64,000 bases of DNA from Amylostereum areolatum (taxonomy: Eukaryota > Basidiomycota > Agaricomycetes > Russulales > Stereaceae), in the NCBI GenBank assembly GCA_012932865.1, contig SAXG01000003.1, forward strand, positions 558,001-622,000, read 5' to 3'. A model generated the notes under the pieces. The model was not told where the DNA came from. It did not search any database and saw only the letters and a list, made by a program, of their open reading frames with translations. The first letter of the stretch is position 1; each line of letters opens with the position of its first letter. The position numbers and the translations under genes are program-made. Positions 56,061 to 64,000 of the stretch are shown piece by piece.

Positions 56061-57824
56061 TTAAAAGGAAGCCGTCGAACGTGAGATAGCCCAAGGCGTC
56101 CCAGCGGCGTAGAAATCCATTGGATACACACCATCTCCTTCCGTTTTATTCATCCAGCCTATCGCCTTTCCGACGGCCACGGCGGTCTCGTATGGTGTCA
56201 GCAGGGGTCGATCGAAAGCATAGCCCCAGTCTATAGACAGGCGTGGGCAAGACGTCTGTACAAATGTGGATATGTGAGGGTTGAAAAGCGAGAGCTTTGC
56301 GGGAGAGAGTTCGGATAAGAGGATAGGTATGAAGGGTATGGGGGTGCGCGAGGACGTCAACTGGTTGGTAATCGCCTGAAATCGTGGATAGAGTAAGGCA
56401 GGGATATATTGGGCGCGACCATGGAAAGCGTACCTGTAACTGCTTGAAGCTACCTTGCCTTCCCAAAGTTCCTAGGACCACCCCCCACAGAGGACATTCC
56501 CCGGAAGTACTTGATTGTGGTTTCAGCGCCAGTTCATCTATGCTTTTTCGAGCGGTTTCGACAGCATCTCCCCGTACGCTTTGCATCTCTTGGTGACCAT
56601 ACCGTTCCCTGGTAAGCTTCTTGGAGTAAGGATCGTAACGGAAAGCAGGAACAGTCGGATTGGCTATCATGATGGACTCTAAGTGAAAGCGGCCATCTCC
56701 AAGATATCTGAAAGAGAGGTTAGGGTGGGGTTTAGAGCTAGGAACGGCAGCGTACATGAGCGCATCCACGTCTCCAAGACGGGGCGCGGTGCAGCCCAAT
56801 ATCTCTCCCGGAGACAACGGCTTGGATCGCGGGATAGAAGCATCGTAAGGACCGGTCCACCATTTGTCCCCAGCTGCTTGAACCGCGCCATCCGAACTGT
56901 CGGGCGACGATAAGAGGGGTCCAGTTTCTGGGTATTCCATTGTGAGGTCATCTTTGAGCTTCTGAAGGGCAGCGACGAATTGGATGGTGGAAACAAGGGC
57001 AAGACGCGTAGGGGCGACAGGCTCTGGGGAAGATACCACGTCTGAATGCGAACCATCACTATCTTGTTCTGTAGGGCGTGTAGAAGGCGGCGGCCCTTCA
57101 ATCTGCACATGCCGAGGTTTACCAATCGTCTGTCCTGCAGGGATGGCAGCATCCGTATCTTCGGAGCTGAGGAGTGTTTCGTGGAATCGCGAGCGTTCAC
57201 TGGGGAAATTGAGGCGAACAGTTTGAGCGAGGTGTACAGAGTCCACACCGATTTCGACGAAGACGTATAGCGTTTTGATCGTTGTTTGATCCATAGGGAC
57301 TGCAGCCGTTGGGTTATCAAGACTGAGGTCAGCACTGAGAGCTACGTACCCAAGCAACTATGCCCGTAGTGAACAAGCATATCACAGCCCAACGCGACCG
57401 CGGTGTAATCGTCCACACAACATGCACCGTAAGTGACATCGCCCATGATAACGGTGAGTGCATCCGTAAAGCTGGTCAAATGTTAAGTTGCACAGAAAGT
57501 GATAGACCTAGAGTTAGATGCCTACCGCTCGATTATATCCGCGATGGTGCACGCGAACATTTGAAGACCTTCCGGCATCTGTAAGGCCACCATACTGGCA
57601 CAGTTTTTGCGAACATGATGTATGGTTTTGTGAATCTCGAAAGAGTAGTTGGAGGGCAACTGCTTGATCGCACTGTTTAGCTGAACATTGGAGAGAATTT
57701 CTTGGGGGATCTGATTCGCAACGGAGGTAGATGCGCCAGGTTTCGAAGGACGGGAACTTTTGCTACCAACGAACCTCTTTTTGGATTTTTTGGTAGAGGG
57801 CAGCTGGGATTGCTCCGTGGACAT
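56061..57824 (-). CDS. DPH1: Diphthamide synthesis enzyme subunit 1
   Basis: With DPH2 it transfers the 3-amino-3-carboxypropyl group from SAM to a histidine of elongation factor 2, using a radical-SAM-like [4Fe-4S] cluster. The start at 57824 gives [20 protein letters not shown]. The core has [75 protein letters not shown], then [28 protein letters not shown] and [21 protein letters not shown]. The three cluster cysteines (in YGACC, LGCTAP and SCPRLS) are all present. A Ser/Glu-rich insert of about 60 residues ([17 protein letters not shown]) is less conserved. It converges on the Zn2Cys6 gene with 184 bases between stops. Confidence 0.95.
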
Positions 57825-58126
57825 GACCTGCAGGATTCGTGCAAATCAGTCTGCACTGAGCAGTCTTGGACTAGCTTCACAGAGCTTCACTGGCAGCTGT
57901 GCTGAGGCCTCACGTGATCGACGTCATTGCAATTACGTACGACACGCGTAGCAGGCGCGCTCCTCAGAATCCTGGAAGCTGGCAGCCATCGTACCACCAT
58001 TCACCGGTTCACCTAGTCCGCCACACTGCTGTCCCGTTCGAGTCATAACATCATCCAAGGCGCTCCATTACACCCCAGGGAATACTAGGCTCTTCAGCGA
58101 GGCCCAACCCCTCCCAGCTGGACGCC
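57825..58126. promoter_or_regulatory. Divergent upstream region of DPH1 and NPC1
   Basis: 302 bases between the DPH1 ATG and the first usable NPC1 ATG. CACGTG at about 57911-57916 is a possible E-box. I searched it for an upstream exon with a hydrophobic signal peptide for NPC1 and found none. Confidence 0.4.
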
Positions 58127-61100
58127 ATGGCCTTCGACGAACAAGTTGTCCTTCCGGAACCAACCTCGCAGGGCCACTGTGCCATGCGAGGCTCGTGCGG
58201 GACTAATATCGTCGGGAAACCTCTTCCTTGTCCATTCGATGGGCCTCCCATTCGGGTAAGCTCATCGTTCTATGATGATCATCTTTTCTAAGGTGTATTG
58301 CTTGGCAGCCCGACGACGAGGCTCGCACGCTCTTGACCTCGCTATGCGGCGGAGATTTTGCAGAAGGAGACGTGTGCTGTAATACAGATCAACTCAAAGT
58401 ACTTCAGGCCAACATTGTTCAGGTTGAACCACTCATATCCTCCTGTCCCGCTTGCCGAAACAACTTCCGCTCCCTCTTTTGCCACTTCACCTGCTCTCCA
58501 AACCAAGCTTCCTTCGTGAACATCACATCGACTCAGAGGGCGAGTTCCGGGAAGATTGCGGTCAAATCCCTCGATTTCGTTGTATCCGAAGAGTACGGGA
58601 GCGGCTTCTTTGATAGCTGCAAGAATGTGCAGATCGGAGCGGCCAACACCTATGCCATGGATCTCATTGGCGGCGGCGCGACCAATTACACGTCATTTCT
58701 TCGATACCTTGGAGACGAGAAAGCCATTGGAAGTCCATTTCAGATTGATTTCACCACATCACCCCCGCCTGGCATGGATGCGTTGAACATTCCTCCCCGA
58801 AATTGTGCGGATAGCGACCTGTCTAGTCGTTGTCCATGCATAGATTGTCCCCAGACATGCACGAAGCTCCCGGATGTCCCTTCTCTTGGAGGTACCGATA
58901 CATGCCATGTGGGCTTGCTGTCGTGTCTTTCTTTCGTCCTCATCCTGGCCTATTCATTATGCGCTACCGCATTCCTCGCCGGTTATGGCATCCAAAGGCG
59001 CCATCGGGATAAAAGATACGATCGACTCGCCCTCTCTGCCGAAACCGCGTCCGACACCCCCTTATCTCCTACGGTACATTCCCGAGGACTCGTTGGCGCA
59101 TCATCATTGGCTCGTTACGTGGACGGAGAGCAATCTACAAACAGCTCCTTCGAACCACGGGCTACTGCTCGTGGAGTGACATTGCTGGATCCTCTAGAAA
59201 CTGTGCAACCGCGTCAATATCGCCTTAACTCCGTTCTTCGACGCGCATTCTATAGGGTCGGTTTAATCGCCGTAGCTTATCCATGGCTGACCCTCGCCGT
59301 TATGTTCACCCTCGTTGGGTTATTGAACATCGGGTGGAGCAGTTTCAGCATAGAGACGGATCCTGTCCGCCTTTGGGTCGCGCCCACCTCAGAGAGCAAA
59401 CTTCAGAAGGATTTTTTCGACCAGAAATTTGGTCCTTTTTACCGGCCCCAGCAAATATTTGTCACATCCGCTCCAGGTCCGTTCAGTGACCTCCCCTCAG
59501 ACAATCTGTCCGGGCTCCCTCCCGTTCTTTCCTGGGAACATCTGCAGTATTGGGCGCAGGTCGAATCAGAAATTCGCACCTTACGCTCCAGCAACGGTTA
59601 CACGCTCGACGACGTGTGCTTCAAGCCTGCAGGCCCGGAGGGCGCGTGCGTCCTTCAGTCGATCATGGGGTGGTTTGGAAACGATATCGACAATACTGGG
59701 CCAGAAACATGGGCCGAGCAAATTCAGGAATGTGCGCAAAAACCTGCAGAATGTCTTCCCGACTTCCAGCAACCATTAACCCCCAAGTATGTTCTTGGAG
59801 GTGTTCCGGGCAACAGTACAGAGTACTTGAAAGCTCAAGCGCTTGTCGTAACCATCGTCGTCTCGGACTCGCTGGATGCGGAGGTACAGGCCCGTGCCAT
59901 GGAATGGGAGCGCGAATTGCGAGGATATCTCTCAGCTTTACAAGACCGAATTGCGACCGAAGCTGGATTGCAGATTTCCTTCTCCACCGGGGTCTCGCTC
60001 GAGGAAGAGCTTAACAAGAGTACCAACACTGACGTGACAACCGTTGTTCTCTCATATCTGGCCATGTTCTTATACGTATCCCTGACCCTGGGCAATGGCT
60101 TTGCGGATCACGAAGAAGAAGGCGTCATTTCCTCCTTGTTCACCTGGATCACCAATTTCCCTCGTTTCTTTACGGGCTCCCGTACGTCCTCGACCATGTC
60201 CATCGACTCTCGCAATACTCCTCGCCTCTTCCCTCGCCTCCCGCGAAAGCTTTTCATTGGATCCAAATTTTCCCTGGGCTTATTTGGCATTTCCCTGGTC
60301 ATTTTGTCTGTCTCATCTTCCATCGGATTCTTCTCCGCGGTTGGCGTCAAGAGTACGCTTATCATCGCCGAGGTCATTCCATTCCTTGTTCTCGCTGTGG
60401 GCGTGGACAACGTGTTTATCCTTGTCAATGAACTTGATCGCCAGAATATGCTCCATGGACCCAACGCCACAGCGCCAGACCAGAGCATGGCTTTCCCTAC
60501 CTTATCTTCTCCCACTCGACGTTCACAAATAGGGTCCTCCCATGACGAGTCAATAGATGCCGCATCCGTACCTCTGTACCTTTCTGCAGAGGAGCGAGTA
60601 GCCAGAACATTGGCAAAAATGGGGCCGTCGATCCTGCTCAGCACCATTACGGAGACCACGGCGTTCTTACTTGGCGCTCTGGTCCCTATGCCAGCCGTCA
60701 GGAATTTTGCACTCTATGCTGCTGGCAGCGTGCTGTTGAATGCGCTGCTACAAGTCACTGTTTTCGTCAGCGCGTTGGTCCTAGACCTACGTCGATCAGA
60801 AGTACGCTTTCCTTTAGACTCATTGGTCCTTTTGTCGCTGACTGGTGCTCTAATAGGCGCATCGAGTTGACTGCTTCCCTTGCATCAGGCTGCCTCCACG
60901 CATTCAGCTGCTGGAGGCTCCACCCACGGCTGCTAATTTTGGTCTATTGGCCCGCGTCATTCGCAAACATTATGCACCATTTCTGTTGCGACCTGTGGTG
61001 AAAGGCGTAGTCATGGTACTGTTTGGTGGCCTCTTCATCGCCTCCGTCATTTCTATACAGCACATAAAACTGGGCCTTGGTAAGTTTTACTTCCGCCACG

Positions 61101-62604
61101 TTTTTTAGACTGTCCGACTCACGTTTCCGTAGACCAAAGACTGGCTATACCATCCGATTCTTATCTCGTACAGTGGTTCAATGATGTCGACACATATCTT
61201 GACATCGGCCCTCCCGTCTACTTTGTCACAACCGATATCGATGTCAAGGAACGCGAAAGCCAGCAAGGTCTCTGTGGACGTTTTTCTACTTGCGATACCT
61301 TCTCTGTAGCGAATACGCTTGAAGGAGAGCGGAAGAGACCCGAAGTTTCCTTCATGTCGCAGCCAACGGCTTCTTGGATCGATGACTTTTTCATGTGGCT
61401 CAACCCAAGCGCTGATAGCTGCTGTCGTGTTCGGAAACGGAACCCGAACGTGTTTTGTTCAGATCGGGACCCACCACGGCAATGCCAGCCTTGCTATGCT
61501 GACAAGGAGCCAGGTTGGAATATCACAATGACAGGCCTGCCTGAAGGAGATGAATTTATGCGCTATCTCAAGCAATGGTTGGTGTCTCCGACAACGGAAG
61601 ACTGCCCGGTCGCAGGACAGGCCTCGTACGGATCGGCCCTCTCCCTGGCTGACGATGGCAGCGACGTTGTTGCCTCCCATTTCCGGACGTTTACAGACCC
61701 GCTGAAGAGCCAAGATGATTTCATCAACGCTTTCCAAGCAGCGCACAGGATTGCAGATGATCTATCAGAGAGAACAGGTGCTACGGTTTTCCCCTATTCC
61801 CTATTCTTCGTCTTCTTCGATCAATATGCCCACATCGTCGCGATAACCCAAGAAGTTCTTGGGCTGGGACTCGCTTCTGTCCTTCTCGTAACAGCAGTCC
61901 TACTTGGATCTTGGAGGACAGGCACAATTGTGACAGCAGTGGTTGCGTTGACAGTCGTGAATGTGATGGGCGTTATGTCGGTCTGGGGAATCAGCTTGAA
62001 TGCCCTCAGCCTAGTTAACCTCGTGATATCGCTGGGTATTGCCGTTGAATTTTGCGCTCATGTTGCGCGTGCGTTCATGACATCTGGGTCGGGACTACCT
62101 GTCGATCACCCAGCTGGGCAGAGGGAGCGGGACGAGAGGATGTGGACCGCTTTGGTTGACGTCGGGCCCTCGGTAAGTGCTTTCTTCTCAGTGCTCTCCG
62201 TGAAGTGCTCATGAACTCCAGGTCTTATCTGGCATAACGTTCACCAAGCTGATCGGAATGTGCGTCCTTGCATTAACTCGATCAAAGCTACTCGAGGTGT
62301 GTTCCCATTGCTCGGAACCCGTTGAAGGTATACTGACTCAGATGGTAGATATACTACTTCCGCATGTGGTTGACTCTCATTATATCCGGTGCTGTTCACG
62401 GACTCGTGCTACTTCCAGTCATTCTCAGTTTGGCCGGTGGCAACGGTTTCCCATTGCAAGAAGCTGATGAGGAGTGGATGTCGAATGCCATTCGAAACGA
62501 TTACGAATATACGTAAGTGGACTGTCATCTCGCGGCGCAATATCGAACTCATTCACTGGTGCAGACCTTTCCTTGCGGATGATACGTCTTACCATAGTGA
62601 CTAA
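58127..62604 (+). CDS. NPC1: NPC intracellular sterol transporter 1
   Basis: Vacuolar membrane protein that accepts sterol from NPC2. The luminal N-terminal domain has QGHCAMRGSCG, LTSLCGGDFAEGDVCCNTDQ L and SCPACRNNFRSLFCHFTCSP NQ. A first transmembrane segment lies in SCLSFVLILAYSLCATAFLA. The sterol-sensing domain is SKFSLGLFGISLVILSVSSS IGFF...AEVIPFLVLAVGVDNVFILV. The RND-like second half contains GPSILLSTITETTAFLLGAL, VYFVTTDIDVKERESQQGLC and ALSLVNLVISLGIAVEFCAH. Introns near 60798, 61081, 62172 and 62300 separate the exons. The last exon ends ADDTSYHSD, TAA at 62602-62604. The only visible start (MAFDEQVVLPEPTSQ) is not a signal peptide, which is unusual for this family. Confidence 0.92.
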
Positions 62605-62757
62605 TGGACTATTCACGAATAATGAACCCTTTCCTTGATACCATACACACACGAAAGAAGGGGCAATTACAACACGCTGATAATTTGTATGGCAAACGTT
62701 GGACTGCGATACAACAACGTAACAAAGGAACTACGGTACGGTACCAAGTTCGCTACC

Positions 62758-63661
62758 CTACGCCTCTTTGGGAACAGGCGACCTAGATCGACTGTCCCTA
62801 ATATCGTCTCGACTAAAGCTCCTCCGAGCTCTTCCATGTGACCTCGAACGACTGCGACTCCTGCTGTATTTGGAGTACGAGGAGTATGATGCCGAACGTG
62901 AACGTGAACGGGAGCGGGAAGGAGAAAAAGAACGCGACCGCGAACGGCTAGAACGAACAGAATAGCTAGGGGAACGCGAGCGTCCACGGCGACCATAACC
63001 TCCCCTTTCGTAGCTTGGGGACCTCCTACGTGGGGGCAGACCACCTCGGCGTATGGGCGACCGAGAGCGTGTACGTGAACGCGGACGATAGGTGTCGCGC
63101 ATTGGTGGACGACGAGGAGGCGGCCTGTTGCGGTATGGGTCCACAAAGCGGCCCACGTCCCTTCGAGGGAACCGGGGAGAACGAGAGCGCGACCGGGAAC
63201 GCGATAGGGACCGTGGCCGATCGCGTCCATTGCGGGGCGCGCGCGGGCGCGGTGAGCGCGAACGCGTACGCACAGGAAGGTCGGAAATCTCGACCTTGAC
63301 TATGGCCCCATCTAGCTGTCCACCATTCATATGAGATACGGCCTTGCGAGCGGATTCCGCATCCGTGTATTCAACCGCGGCCTTGCCTCTATTTTGACCC
63401 GCTGTAGATGCAAATGTACATCAGGATCATACAATATGCTAGATATGTGAGTACGCACACTTTCCGTAGAGGGGCAAGTCGACCTTAAGAACATTGCCAT
63501 AGAATTCCGAAGATCGTTTGAAGATGAGACTCGACGACGTTACGTGTGAGATTGGTGACCACTACCACTTTGGCGTCCGGATTTTTTGTGGGGGCATTGT
63601 CCATGTCAATATCCGCATCTCGGCGGATAGTTGGAGAGGACGATCTGCCTCTGGATGACAT
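62758..63661 (-). CDS. RNPS1: RNPS1-like RNA-binding SR protein, apparent frameshift
   Basis: RNPS1 is an exon-junction-complex and splicing activator. The start at 63661 gives MSSRGRSSSPTIRRDADIDM. The RRM begins KVVVVTNLTRNVVESHLQTI FG and continues, in another frame, with FYGNVLKVDLPLYGK. After an intron the frame runs SGQNRGKAAVEYTDAESARK AVSHMNGGQLDGAIVKVEI. The C-terminus is an extended RS region (about 130 residues) ending SRSPVPKEA. Between FG and FYGN there is one extra base (about 63500-63506) that no intron can remove, so as written the protein would stop after IFGILWQCS. A sequencing error is likely, but a broken allele cannot be excluded. It converges on NPC1. Confidence 0.85.
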
Positions 63662-64000
63662 GGTTCGACCGAGGGGTAGAAGTGACTTCTTAGATGCTGG
63701 GCGTTCACGGTGCACACTGGACAGTGCGCCGAGCCGCCGACGAACGACTTTTGTTTGGTGCTGTTGATCAACGGCTTCGTTGATTACGTACTTGGAAAGG
63801 CGTTCCCGGCCACTGCTTGGACTCGTAGACGGTAGAATACAGAGTTCACTGTGGCCGTATGAACGTACCAGGGGCCTTGCGTTTCTGCCGCCCACTTTCC
63901 TACCGCAATATCCTCCGATTGCGACGCGCAGAGTTTAGTCGACGCTTGTCATCTTCCAAGGCTCACCCTCCAGATTCGCGGACACGCGTCTTGGCCAACG
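63662..64000. other. Window end, upstream of the RNPS1-like gene
   Basis: 339 bases with the RNPS1-like promoter. An extension of the minus-strand frame upstream of 63661 has no family support. No gene can be called on either strand at the right edge. Confidence 0.4.

Noticed and set aside
4311..58000. CACGTG sites as a dispersed regulatory network
   Set aside because: A 6-bp palindrome occurs by chance every few kilobases; only the MITE palindromes and those in short promoters merit mention.

Overview
This is nuclear DNA of a filamentous basidiomycete, most likely a mushroom-forming Agaricomycete. Genes are packed tightly on both strands. Coding regions are cut by many GT-AG introns of about 48-60 nt, and several exons are extremely short. 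The gene set is typical of this group: cactin, a HEI10-type meiotic RING protein, a GMC oxidase of aryl-alcohol-oxidase type, a CcmS-related-domain protein and a Zn2Cys6 regulator. I found no bacterial, viral, rRNA, tRNA or CRISPR features.

Layout. 1-4.3 kb: tail of an unknown gene, a small mitochondrial protein, a TFIIIC tau95-like subunit, and a 61-residue RPL29 gene on the minus strand that is only visible after splicing five tiny exons. 4.5-7.3 kb: LEU1 isopropylmalate isomerase. 7.5-14 kb: two divergent Ser/Pro-rich genes, one with a C-terminal CUE-like domain. 14.8-17.1 kb: secreted GMC oxidoreductase. 17.3-19.1 kb: HEI10 homologue. 19.6-24.8 kb: a very large coiled-coil protein with a GAR (Gas2-related) domain. 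25.4-26.2 kb: a small membrane-anchored coiled-coil protein. 26.3-28.0 kb: copy 1 of a dispersed repeat followed directly by a 600-bp MITE-like element. 28.4-40.1 kb: CcmS-related protein, dihydroorotase, kinesin-8, EMP24, RanBP1 and mitochondrial ClpX. 40.2-41.4 kb: copy 2 of the repeat. 41.5-48.5 kb: cactin and ubiquitin-activating enzyme UBA1. 49.7-55.9 kb: cyclin-domain protein and Zn2Cys6 factor. 56-63.7 kb: DPH1, NPC1 and an RNPS1-like splicing protein.

Most genes are housekeeping and share position rather than pathway. There is no operon-like metabolic cluster. Several pairs are head-to-head with short shared promoters: RPL29/LEU1, dihydroorotase/kinesin-8, EMP24/RanBP1 and DPH1/NPC1.

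The most notable signals are: (i) microexons of 7-20 nt sitting exactly on catalytic or metal-binding motifs in HEI10, ClpX, UBA1, the Zn2Cys6 factor and RPL29, together with GC-AG introns; (ii) a two-copy repeat whose right 882 bp look identical while its left part is strongly diverged; (iii) a MITE-like element whose 44-bp arms contain a perfect 16-bp palindrome; (iv) an apparent one-base frameshift in the RNPS1-like gene; and (v) an NPC1 gene with no visible signal peptide. Exon boundaries were read by eye. Those given with exact numbers were checked for reading phase; the others are approximate.
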